DNA of 64,000 bases from Tribonema minus. Lineage: Eukaryota; Sar; Xanthophyceae; Tribonematales; Tribonemataceae. The notes under the pieces are model-generated. The model ran no database searches. It was given only the letters and a program-made list of their open reading frames with translations, and had not been told where the DNA came from. The DNA lies in the NCBI GenBank assembly GCA_017506865.1, contig JAFCMP010000527.1, positions 186,001 through 250,000 of the forward strand, in the 5' to 3' direction. This document shows positions 1-10,281 of this stretch, in pieces (positions within the stretch are counted from its first letter, which is position 1; every line of letters begins with the position of its first letter). The translations under genes and the position numbers were made by a program.

Positions 1-3000
1 CTCAGTGTGCACCTTCTCAAACTGGCTGTAGGAGTTTGTGATGTTTTTGACCCCCGAGTGCAGCATCATCGCTGCTAACTCTAGCAGAGCCTGAGCCTCG
101 CCGAATCGACCGGTGGCTTTGAGTTCAGCTACGTACTTGCAGAGGCTGGTGCACCACGAGGACCTGCAACTGTATGCACCGAAATGAGGGATACCTAGAT
201 TGTACCTGCCAACGTCACGTATGCCAACTCTGAGCTGGTCGGCTGTGACCCTCTGATTAGAGTAGGATGGGAATCCGACGCAATAATCTGGTACGTTCCC
301 ATACATGATCTCACGCATCGCCCGGCAGACGAACAGCACCGTGAGGTACATCCGCGTCATGGCCGCCGGGAGTGGCACGCTGGTCGGAAGTGGCCCGTCG
401 CTGTCACGCCTTGCGCCGACCTTCTTCAATGTGGGCTCATCGATGCTCTGTTGCGTGACAACAGCAAGGCAATAACAAGTATACTGAGACCGTCTAGTGA
501 CAGTCACTGTGAATCTGGAGGTGTTCACAATAGCACAGAGCAGATGCAGGTGCACTCGATGCTGCAGTGGCTAAGCAACATATAGCCATAAATTAGCACA
601 CATACCGCATGTAGCCTACGCACATACATGACATTGTGCGCAAGCAGGCCATGCACGCCATGGCTGTTGCCATTGCTCACCTGACAGAGCCGGGGATGCC
701 CGTTCTGCATCTTGACGGCGTACACCAGCGAAGCTTTGTTGTTGAACAGCGCCTGAGGTCGCACCGGACTGTTCACCAGCACAAAGATGTGCGCGAGCAG
801 CTCCAAACGGGCCACATCATTGATCGTGAAGCCAGAAGTCTTCAAAAGCGCCTCGGCCAGGAAGTGTACCCAGCGCACGCGCAGATGCTCTCCGGTTTGT
901 GCTGCTGGTTTACCTCTGATGTTGATGAGGATGTTGACGAGGCTGCTCTCCTTGTCGAGGCTGTCGAAGTCGTCAAATGACATATTGCTCATCTTGAGGT
1001 AGCCGGCGATGGCGCTCTCGAAGACGTGCCAGGTGCGCCGAAGCATGGAGTCCATCATAGTCGCAAACAGCACGCCAGCATCCTGGTCCGGCGGCAGCCT
1101 TCCCATCGCCACCATCCGCCGATCCCTGATCTTGATGGAGAGGGACGCTGTGAGGTCGGTGCGCTTTTTTCGCTGCCATGATGCCTGCTGACTCTTGAGG
1201 GCATCGAGGTACTTCCTGATAGCGAGCCCGGTGTGGTGCCTGTGACACCAGAATGTGCGTAGCAGATTAAGCGCTTCACTACAACAGCAGTGCGACGCTC
1301 ACACAAGATGGCTTACACAGGCTGGACATCATGCAAGGGGGAGCAACTTACCGTATTGTGTCGTATGTGTACACGGCCTTCTCGTTGATGGCATTGACAG
1401 TGGCTTCCACATACTCGTTAGCTCTTCCCTTGTCCATGGCCCGGAAGAGGACCTCGACACGGCTCAACTGCCATTGTTGAACGCCAATCTCGCACGTCTC
1501 CAGGAGCACAGTGAGCGAGCGCGGAACCAGTTCTTCGATGTCGGGAGGGGGTGGAGTCGCAGCGATGGTGCTGTTGTAAGCTGACAGGCTGACGACGTTG
1601 GAGCAGCGGTTGGAGACGTTTTGCAGCTCCTCTCGGCTGAGCTGTACACAGTTGGAGGCACATGTGGGCAGTCGCCCCAGAGTAGCTGCGGTGCTGAGAC
1701 ACTTGACGCAGTCGTTCACCGGGATCCCGGCGTTGCCGCCGATGGTGTCTCCGGGGCTCTTGAAGAGGATGAAATCGTCCAGCAGTCTCCACTTCAGTGC
1801 TGGCCAGCAGAAGCTGAGGTACCTTGACAATGTGTCGAGGTCGGTGTCGCCGTAAGAGTGGGTGCGCCACAGGAGCTCCTTGCATGTGACCGCCCTGACA
1901 ATCGCTTGTGCCAGTCCATGAGTGCGAGGCAACGCACCAGCAGCTACGCCAGTCCCGTCGCGCAGTATGTTGACATTTTTGTCCTTGTACTTTTCAGGCG
2001 TTGAGCGGTGTGCGCCCTTGCACTTCGCCAGCTTGATGGGGTCCGTAATGAAGTCACGGAAGACGAGCACCCCCTCAAACCAGAGCGCCGCCCTCTGTCG
2101 CAAGTAAATTCTCCATGCCTCCCCCACGGACATGACACCCTGCCCGGGGGCAGCAGACCCCAGCACTTCGAGGAAGTGCATGTATCGAACCATCTGTGTG
2201 GCAGGTGCCGAACTGTTGCGAGAAACAGCAGCAGTGCAATGGGTATGAATGTCAGTTGTGGCGACTTGAGCGGGCGACTCGCTGAAAATTTTGTGCAAGT
2301 TGATCCGATTGAACGATCTGCATACTCACCTAGGAGCTCTGCGTTTCCTACTGGCGGTGGCATGAGGTGCTGGTGCATCGGGCGCACTGCGTTCAAGGCT
2401 CCTGTGCGACGAAATCAGCAGTGAGAGTGGGAGGAACGTCAGTTGTGGCGACATGCGCTGGTAGCGAGGAGTATGGTGAGTCAATATTCTCACCTGGGAG
2501 CTCTGCCTCTTTTTGTACTCGCGGTAGCAGGAGGTGCTTGCGCGCTGGGCTCACCGCGTTCACTGGGTTCAGGGCTCCTGAGCACGACAAAACAGCGTGA
2601 TGTAAACGGCGTACATGTCAGCAGCTTGAATGCGACTTGTCTGCGAACCACTAGCCAGCACCTGCCATGCACTCACCTTTGCATGACTTGAACTTCCTCT
2701 ACGAGAACCCAGCTGCCGCGTGTTACAGCCTCACCGTCAGGACCTTTGTCTGTCATGAACATCCTCGTGTCCAGGTCAAGCCGCAATGTGCGGTGAGATG
2801 TGTGCGCGTGCCTCTCCTTGCTGATCTCGGCTGAAAAAGTGAAGACGCCAGAGGCTGCAGGTGAGGCAGAAGGGGCTGTGGTAGCGTCGTCAGCTTGGTG
2901 GCTCTTGAAGGAGAGCAGTTTGCACAGCAGCCAGGAGCCGCAAGTGGAGTGCGAACACATACCACAGGTGCTGCATGTGGTGGTGTTGCCGCACCGATCA

Positions 3001-5047
3001 CACTTGCGCTGCGCACACCTGCAGCTGCACTCAGCTGAGGTGAACACCCATACATCGCTGCCCCTGCTGTTGTGCCCGAAGTCGGCGGGCACGAATGAAG
3101 CAGGTGCTCGCATGGTTGTAAGCTGTACCGCACGCGCTACTGCCGGTGCTGTTGGCGATGTAAGAGCTGCCAGAGCTGCAGTAGCGGGGGAGCCGCTGGC
3201 GCTGCAGTAGCGGGAGCCGCTGGCGCTGCAGTAGCGGGAGCCGCTGGCGCTGCAGTAGCGGGAGCCGCTGGCGCTGCAGTCGTGGGTACCGCTGGAGCTG
3301 CATTAGTGGGTGCCGTCGGAGCCGCAGCAGCGAGAGTCGCCGGAGCTGTAGCATTGGGTGGTGCTTGAGCTGCACTGCTGAATGCTGTCGGAGCTGCAGT
3401 AGTGGGAGTCACCGGAGCCGGAGCCGCCGTAGATGTGGACGCAGTAGTTTTGGTGGCAATGTGTTTGTTGTACGTCACCTTGAACAGTGTGCCCCCATTG
3501 CCACCAGCAGCCTCCATCGACACCACTACCCCTCCTCCCGAAAGCCGTGTGACGCCGCCGAGTTTTATACCTGCTCCTAATGGGTCGCATGGATGGCATG
3601 ATGAGTTGAGGCAGCGCACGTCGTCGTCGTCTGTCGGCTGTGCTGTGCAGTATATAGTGCGCCCGTCTTGTGTCTTGCAGAGTACCTGGGTGTGAGTTGC
3701 TGATTTAGTCCAGGATGTCTGCGAGCACGGCAACAGACATGCAATGCATCGGGCTCAGTCATCGGCCTTATGTGACCAGCTCATACAGTAGATTGCATAC
3801 AGGAGGCGATGAGTGGCCTACTAACCTCACGAACGAGCAGGTTCTCCAGGTACAGAAATGTCTGTCCGTTGCCCTGGCTTGTCGCTGCGGTGCTCGGGGC
3901 AGTATCATCGTCATCGCTGTCACCTGCCTCAGGCTCGGCAGTGCTGACAACCTCACAACCAGACCGCAGAGCTGAGACTTCCACCGCCCTCCGCGCTGCC
4001 GCAGCCAGCTTCTCCTCGTGATCTGGCACAGCTAGTGACGTCTTCTGGCCTTTGCCTACAATGTCAAATGCCTGCATGGGCACAGAACGACCGAGGCAGA
4101 GAGTCAGCGTGACGTTCGGCAATGTGAGTTGTGCTGCCAACCAAGTACTGATATCATGGCAACAGGTTAAGACATGTTGATCATCACGTACCCGGGTCAT
4201 GGTGCCGCGTTTCTTGTGTGCACGTGCAGCCAGAGCGCTCGCTGCGGTTCCCATAGCGGCGCTGATGGCCTCTGCAGCAGCGGAACCGCCGGTAAAGTCG
4301 CTGGTGTCCGTGCCAGCAGCTTCAGTGACGCAGAGCGATGCGATGAGGAAGAGCCAGATGACATTGCGGCGATGCTTGCAGCCAGGCATACCTACGTTGT
4401 CGAAGAAGCCGGTGTTGTAAGGGAGGCTGATGACAAATGCAGACATTGCGATCCACATGTGCTCCACCACAGCAGTTGTGGCTATGTAGGCACCTGGCGC
4501 CATGACGACAGTTGATGTAAGTATGCCAGTGCATCCGCAGGTGCACTTGAGCCAGTTGAAATGAAGCGCCTGTGATAAGGTGGCAATAAGGTGGCAACAA
4601 AGCTCAAGCGGTTCAGGTAAGGCTTGACATGCAACCCGCGACTGTGACTCATGTGCTTGCGTGTGAAGGCCAACGCATTCATCACCTCATGTGCAGCCCT
4701 CTCAGCCTTCAGGCGGGGGCCCAAGCGATGCCGCGTTGCTGCGCGGCCCAGCTTGATGTGCTTCTTGTGACGAGGGCGCTGTTAAGCAGCAGCAGTGGCG
4801 ACAAGACACGCGTGTGAGACAGATGTCTTGGAAGCCTGCATGACACTGAGATATCACAGGTTCCCCTGACACTGTTGCTTACCTTGGCCCTGGCGCTTTC
4901 AGCTCTGGATTCCTTCTCTGCCTTGCGCAGTGCACGTCTCTTGCTCTTGCTAAGGCGCCTGGCTCTGTTGGCGTTGGGAGTGTCCGTCAAAGCCTGTGAC
5001 AGGCGGAGCTGTGCGGCGCGAATGTCAGCTTGATAGCCATGCATATA
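1..5047 (-). CDS. Large multi-exon gene with tyrosine-recombinase-like C-terminus (partial, 3' end beyond window)
   Basis: Eleven exons can be joined in phase: 5047/5044-4883, 4778-4629, 4569-4392, 4319-4188, 4133-3826, 3685-2677, 2577-2494, 2401-2330, 2212-1352, 1239-681 and 447-1, giving at least 1,320 codons. In order the product has a very basic N-terminus, a hydrophobic segment with a CTCGC cluster, an acidic run (GDSDDDD), an Ala/Pro/Thr repeat linker, and a Cys cluster (CSCRCAQRKCDRCG). The C-terminal part resembles tyrosine recombinases: a candidate first Arg in SPVRPQAL, a YSCRSSW box in the place of HxxR, LHS in the place of the second His, and Tyr in TNSYSQF. Recombinases of this kind cut and rejoin DNA through the Tyr. 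The fit is by pattern only; no close relative was recognised. The exon at 3685-2677 carries two surplus bases in its repeat, so this allele may be broken. The splice between 4629 and 4569 (a 59-nt intron) is weak. Confidence 0.5.
2250..2605 (-). repeat. Tandem exon duplication
   Basis: Two adjacent copies of about 180 bp each carry one short exon (2577-2494 and 2401-2330) and the intron sequence before it. Shared blocks include GTCAGTTGTGGCGAC and the AGAGCTCC(C/T)AG donor end. Both exons begin after two bases of a codon and end with two bases of a codon, so both can be retained without a frame change. The peptides are related and low-complexity: SPEPSERGEPSAQAPPATAS then KRGRAP, and SLERSAPDAPAPHATASRK then RRAP. 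Confidence 0.7.
3178..3430 (-). repeat. 24-bp coding minisatellite (Ala/Pro/Thr linker)
   Basis: About ten units of 24 bp. The four at the low-coordinate end are near-identical (GCAGTAGCGGGAGCCGCTGG core); the rest are degenerate. On the minus strand they encode AAPAAPAT-like repeats inside the 3685-2677 exon. The unit at 3186-3190 has five G where its neighbours have three. This shifts the frame, and the downstream Cys-rich coding frame resumes only if those two bases are discounted. Confidence 0.8.
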
Positions 5048-5049
5048 CT

Positions 5050-5350
5050 ACCACAAATGTAAGCAATTGCTCATACTCTTGGTAGTGCTTGTATATGCGG
5101 TACATTTGTGGCAACATTGGCAATGTTGCAAATAACACGGTTGTAAGCAGCTGTTTGTATTCTTGGCAGTGCTTGCACACGTGGTACAGTGGCGGCAATG
5201 CTGGCACCATGATCCGTATGAAATGCCACAAATGTAAGCAACTGCTTGTATTCTTGGCAGTGCTTACCACGTGTTACAGTGGTGGCAACGTTGGGATTCG
5301 TTTCAAATGCCACGAAGATAAGCAGCTGCTTGTATCCTTCGCAGGGTGGC
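5050..5350. repeat. Tandem repeat of about 87 bp, three to four copies
   Basis: The core TGTAAGCARCTGCTTGTAT, followed by a TTGGCAGTGCTT-like block and then GTGGCAA/GGCGGCAA, recurs near 5056, 5142, 5231 and 5317. The spacing is about 86-89 bp, with moderate divergence between copies. It lies just upstream of the first certain exon of the neighbouring minus-strand gene, in its 5' region or first intron. Confidence 0.7.
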
Positions 5351-5516
5351 ATGTGAAGGCAGATCAATGAAACGCCATTCCAGTCAACCAAAGCATGTAG
5401 TAAGTATATTTTTGCCAATGATGTGCAAGCAGAAGGACGTTGAGCGCCTTCTGAAGAGGATGTGATTACGTTTCAAGTAAGGAGATGGACCGAGGACTCT
5501 ACCGCACATTATCAAG

Positions 5517-7013
5517 TTACCCCTTCTCTTCATCAGTGACACATGACGCACAGAGCTCCTGAAGAACGTCTGGCAAATTAACTAACTCAAACTGTGGAAC
5601 GCTAAGCTCATCTCTCCAGTAATACAAGGTGCGTGTGTTCTCTACATACACATCATGTGCCGACAAAATGGAGAACTTCAATGGAGTCACTCTCTCCTTA
5701 TCCCAGTACATGATCAATACATGGTCACACAGGTGAACCGCTGGGTATTTACCCTTCTTGAAGATCCATCCCTTGAAGTTACCGCTGTCACTGTCATAAT
5801 GCAGAGTCGCTGTTTTGACTGAGAAAGTCATCATCACGCGAAGCGTTGGAGCACAGATTGCGACATCAATGGTTTCATTCTTCCGGGCAGGAAACACAAT
5901 GCTCATACCAGCCGGAAGCCGGGAATAAACTTCCCGTATGTTGCGTAGCTCCAGCTTCTGCGTCTTATACATATTGGAGTTGAATTCCTCGCTGAAAATG
6001 CACTGCTCCCACGTTGGTGCGTTTGCCAACTGCACTCGCCGCTCCATTTCAGCAACAAATTTAGAAGCCATATCATCGAAGTCACCGCTGCCCGGCACAG
6101 CACGGTATCCTTTGAATGAGTCGTCACTATTGCCTGCAATTGGTGTGAAAACCTTGGTCTTGATACATGACACATCCCCCACGAAAAATACCTCCTTCAC
6201 AGCATCCACATCGCACCGTGGTACATCAAAAATGTTGAGCGGTATGTGTCTGGAGGTGTCTGGACGGATGTATGCGATGCACAGCACATAGTGACCATAA
6301 TACCTCTGTCCCACACCACCATCGCTACTCTTGAGGTGAAAATCCATGTAGCATTCACGCACCCACTCAGCTGTTTTGATCTGCACCGGGGTCCATTTAC
6401 CTAGGTGATGCAGTGCCTTGGGTCGGACGAGAATGTCTACAGTATTGCCGTCATATGCAAAGTCAAACTCGAGGGCTGCAAATTGCGGAAGTGCGAAGAG
6501 GGCCATGACTGACATGGCCTCATCCAAGTTCATCTGGCCTAAGTTCCGCGCCAACCGTGTAGTATTGCGCTGCTGGTTGGTCAATGCTTTCTCAGTGTCA
6601 GTTCTGTTTTTAGCGGCTATGACACCTCTTCTCAGGTTACCATATGCAGGTGTCGGAGTAAGGTCTGCGTGGAGAAACTTGTTGTTGTACATGAACTTGC
6701 TCTGTGACAAGAAGTACTACAGCTGTTTTGCCTCATCATCAAGTAGAGGCTTCCTCTCATAGTTCTTCTTGAACCACTCAAGGTAATCTTCTGCACTTGC
6801 ACCCTTGCAAACTCCCTCAATCCTCCTTGAATCATACCTGGCATTGTTGTCCTGATTCTTTTCAGCCCTCGTTTTCTTGGCAGTGCCTGGATTGGCTGTT
6901 GGAGATGATTCAACAGAGCTCCTTTCACGCTTGAGCTGCTGCTGTGCTATATCAGCGATGACACTCATCATTTCATTAGCGTTATCGCACACGGGCTTCG
7001 AATTGACGTTCAT
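5517..7013 (-). CDS. Protein with two PD-(D/E)XK nuclease-like modules, interrupted by one in-frame TAG
   Basis: Starting at ATG 7013 the frame is open to 5517 except for a single TAG at 6717-6719: 98 codons, the stop, then about 400 codons in the same frame. The N-terminal part is Lys/Glu/Ser-rich and probably disordered. Downstream, LEFDFAYDG, TVDILVRP and WTPVQIKTAEW fit the beta-hairpin of PD-(D/E)XK nucleases, with the acidic residue in VDILVRP and the lysine in QIK. About 190 residues later a second, weaker module has ETIDVAICAP and MTFSVKTA. The family cuts DNA and is common in phages, giant viruses and mobile elements. No intron is needed. It may sit inside an intron of the recombinase-like gene if the 7267-7097 exon belongs to that gene. 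The TAG could be a nonsense mutation, read-through, or the boundary of two ORFs. Fold assignment is from motifs only. Confidence 0.55.
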
Positions 7014-7096
7014 GGTAACTAATGTGTGTGACGGTTCACTCCTTTGCGTTGACAACACTATATTTTTTCATGTAATTTTAGCACGCTCAGTCTCAC

Positions 7097-7267
7097 CTGA
7101 GCCACAGATGTGGGGCTTGAAGGCCAACAAGTCATCCCACGCAGCGCAAATGGCGTCGCCAGAATGATGAACAGTACATACACCAGAAGTCGGGGTAACG
7201 CGTTTTCATCTCGCAGGAAGGCAAATATGGTGGTTGCTGCGATGCCCCAGCCAGATCCAGACACCAT
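7097..7267 (-). CDS. Candidate exon with a transmembrane segment
   Basis: This 57-codon open segment begins with ATG directly after a TGCTGCAG acceptor and ends at a CAG/GTGAGA donor, in phase 0. It contains the hydrophobic stretch LLVYVLFIILATPFALRG. Because it ends in phase 0, and a TAG/TATATG acceptor at 5048-5050 also opens in phase 0, it could be the first coding exon of the recombinase-like gene. The nuclease-like ORF and the 87-bp repeats would then lie in one 2.05-kb intron. It could equally belong to an unrelated small gene. Confidence 0.35.
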
Positions 7268-8493
7268 CTGCAGCACTGTGCATAGTTGAGAGCAGCAAAG
7301 AGCAGTGATCATGCTTGTCGACAGCAGGTGGGTAAATCATGTATGGGTAGCTCGAGAGCACTTGATCCACAGCTAAGAGACAGACACTGCAGCAGCAGGT
7401 GCTTCACCGACGCCAGCACTAGCAGCCACCATAGTTGGATGCCACCTGGAGCAGGAAGCAATAGGCACTCTGCAATATGGGTCGCACACTGCAGTGGTGC
7501 TGCCGGAAGGGTCTTGCTGTCGGCAGCAAAGTTCAGCTCGACAGGTACTAGAGCGAGAGCATGGCTTGAGGACTGTGAAAGTGAAGATTGGTCTTGAACT
7601 CACCCCGTGTTCCTGACGCTCAGCTGTCAACGTGTCGAGCGTTGCGCCTTGGCGCACGATCGCCGATGGCTGCAGGCGGGCCAATTATGCGCGAAGGCAG
7701 CAGCAGGTCAGCCACCGAGGCATGGCGTGTATCGCCGGCGATGCAACGGTGTGGTTATATTCATGGCAACACAACGCGCACACTCGCCTGTATTCCCCGG
7801 ACGTTAGCACGCCGCCGGCGTTGATGTCCCAGCAGTGTACGATGCAGCGCTGTGGTGTGGGGAGTGCAGCGTGTCGCGCGTCAACTCTCAGGAATGCACC
7901 GGCATCAACCGCTATATTTCGCGCAGGTCAGTGTGTCGCAGCTGACTCGCCAAGAGTTGACGCCCCAAAGTCTTCTTAAAGTCTCTTGAACACAAGAGGT
8001 TCCGCAAAGTTCAAAAGGCAATCTTCTGAAGCCTCGAGAACTGTACATGTATGCAGCTGCAGCCATGCAGGAAGCAGCGGGCCGGCTACTGTGACTGTCA
8101 AGAGTAAGGTCGCACGTTAGTCATTTGGACCGTTCAAAAAACGGTTCATCACCAGCGTTGCTATAGACTGCTCAGGCACAGCGTTCTAACCGCATCCCCC
8201 CACCTGCAGGGCTATAGGTGGTCAAGATTGGCGAACTTTTCATGTAGCAGGGCAGAATATTATGGAATTAAATTGTAAATCTTTCAAAAGAAGGTCAAGA
8301 TCAAGAGTCAAAGATCTTCCGAACCAAGTATTGTTGTTTTTTGTTGAATAAAAAAAAACTAGGGGGGGGGGGTTGGGGTTACTGTAAGTAGTTGTGTCAG
8401 CCAGAAGGCAGCTTTTTGCACTGCAGCGTGGATTGCGTAGTGGATCGGATTGAGCAGCCATTGTTGGCGCTGTGCAGCTGGTCGGCGCTCATC
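7268..8493. other. Intergenic region
   Basis: No gene recognised. A donor-like CACGGG/GTGAGT near 7602 on the minus strand could mark a 5' untranslated exon leading to 7267. Close to the PPR gene there is an A-run (about 8350) followed by a ten-base G-run (about 8363-8372). Confidence 0.4.
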
Positions 8494-10281
8494 ATGTGGC
8501 GGCGCGTTCTCGGGCAGCTGCACTTTTCATCTGGACATGCTGCCTGGCGGTCATTGCAGCGGCGTCATTTGCACAGGGCGCCGCTGCGTTTACCAAGGAT
8601 CAGTGCTCTTGTCAGGTGCGTTGGCCACAGCCACATTGACAACGGCCTTGTGGCATCTAGAGCAAATCTGTGCAGTCAGCGTGAGGATGGCCCGTTGGAG
8701 TCGGAGATAGCTCTAACGACCTCAGCACCTGTTCAAGGGCGAGCCTGTAGCAGTGGAAGTGCCAACGACAACAGCAGGAGCAGCGGTGGTAGTGGGGGCA
8801 GCAATAACGGCATCAGAAGCGGCGGCAGCATCGGGGACAGCAGCAGCAGCAACAGCAGGAGCACCGGTGAGCATCGTTGTAACAAGGCCGTGAGCCTTCC
8901 CACAGATGTTCGTCCAGTGAGGGGCGTCCTGCGGGATGCTGCTGCACATGGGGATCGTGAGCACGCGCTCAGCGCCGTGCGCAACCTGCAAAAGGCTGGC
9001 GTTGCCGCTGTGCAGGATTGGAGCGATCGTGTGCAAGCACTGGTTAAGACAGGCAATGTTCACCGCGCGGTGTCTTATCTCTCCGGGCTCGTCGAGCGAG
9101 GGCACCAGCCCAACATAAACGCTTTTCATTTCGTCCTGGAGCCCCTGAGTCGGAAGAGGATATTGTCCACTTCACTGATCGTGGTGGCACTCATGCGGCA
9201 GTGCGGTACTCCGCTAGACACAAAAGCGTACCACTACGCTCTCGGTGCGTGCGGCGGCCAGCACGCCATGCAGCACGCCGACCAGCTGCTGCGCGAAATG
9301 AAGGCGGCAGGCGTGGCTGCTGATCAACACACCTTTGCTGCAGCTGCTCACGCTTGCATTGTGTCGAAAAAATGGCAGCGAGCGCTTGATCTCTTTGCTG
9401 AGATAGAGGCAGACTACCCCCATCTGGTCACTGTGGGCATGTGGAACCGCCTGTTGCGCGTCCTCATCCGTACGGGCCAACCAGAGCAAGCAATAGCAAA
9501 GGGCGCAGAAATGGTGGAGCGCGGGCTTAAGCTCAACTCAGAGACATTCTCCTATTTGCTGGGGGCTCATGCGAGGCTTGCTGATCAAACTCAGATAACA
9601 GCGTTGACCTCCGCAGTGCGGGCTGCGGGTGTGAGAGTGACGCATGCCTGCCGCTTTCAGATCATAGAAGGCTATGCTCTAACCGGGCACTTGCAGCTCG
9701 CAGAGGAGGCGCTAGAGGCGGCCGTTCAGAGTGGTCAAGCTCGGCCAGACATGATCATGGCCATAGTGAGCGGGTGCAGGCTCGTAGGGGATGCATCACG
9801 CGCACAGCGCTGGCTGCAGCGCTCGCTGTCGCTAGGCCTGACCCCAAGTGCAGCGACATGGCACATGGCCATCGAGACGGCGCAAGAGGGTGGCGATGAG
9901 GGTGCGGCGGATGCGCTGTGGCACGATGCGGAGGCAGCAGGCGCCCTCTCCTTTTACAAGGTAATGCGGAGGAACAAGGAGGGGGTGCTCATTGTGGACC
10001 TCGATAGAACCTCCGTGCTGCGCCAGCCACTCAAGTCAGCACTGGACGTCAGTCGCTGCAATGTGGTGCTGGCGCACGCGGCGCTGCGCGCAGCAGCGCG
10101 TGAACTAGCACAGATGCCGCCGCCTGCCATCAGGTACATTTGCACAGGGGCATTCAATCCCAAGCAGCATGCAGCTGCAAAGGCCCTTGCTGAAATCATG
10201 CAGGATGCTGGCGCTCAGGTATCAAGGGAGGCAGGCACCGGGGGCTTGTGGAAGGTGACGATGCCACGTAGAACACGGTAA
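8494..10281 (+). CDS. PPR protein with SMR-like C-terminus, organelle-targeted (predicted)
   Basis: Single-exon gene of 595 residues from ATG 8494 to TAA 10279-10281. The frame is open further upstream, but only from a TTG. The N-terminus (MWRRVLGQLH) is Arg-rich and lacks acidic residues for about 50 residues, as in mitochondrial or chloroplast presequences. A Ser/Gly/Asn-rich linker follows (about 85-135), then about nine PPR-like helical pairs (about 145-480), for example AYHYALGACGGQHAMQHADQ. The last 80 residues (LDVSRCNVVLAHAALRAAA onward) resemble a degenerate SMR domain. PPR proteins bind organellar RNA and act in processing, stability or translation; PPR-SMR members can also affect transcription. 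The target cannot be read from this sequence. Two paralogues lie on the minus strand at 56.4-62.1 kb and share the C-terminal YKxMRRNKxG region. Confidence 0.8.
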   Translation: MWRRVLGQLHFSSGHAAWRSLQRRHLHRAPLRLPRISALVRCVGHSHIDNGLVASRANLCSQREDGPLESEIALTTSAPVQGRACSSGSANDNSRSSGGSGGSNNGIRSGGSIGDSSSSNSRSTGEHRCNKAVSLPTDVRPVRGVLRDAAAHGDREHALSAVRNLQKAGVAAVQDWSDRVQALVKTGNVHRAVSYLSGLVERGHQPNINAFHFVLEPLSRKRILSTSLIVVALMRQCGTPLDTKAYHYALGACGGQHAMQHADQLLREMKAAGVAADQHTFAAAAHACIVSKKWQRALDLFAEIEADYPHLVTVGMWNRLLRVLIRTGQPEQAIAKGAEMVERGLKLNSETFSYLLGAHARLADQTQITALTSAVRAAGVRVTHACRFQIIEGYALTGHLQLAEEALEAAVQSGQARPDMIMAIVSGCRLVGDASRAQRWLQRSLSLGLTPSAATWHMAIETAQEGGDEGAADALWHDAEAAGALSFYKVMRRNKEGVLIVDLDRTSVLRQPLKSALDVSRCNVVLAHAALRAAARELAQMPPPAIRYICTGAFNPKQHAAAKALAEIMQDAGAQVSREAGTGGLWKVTMPRRTR

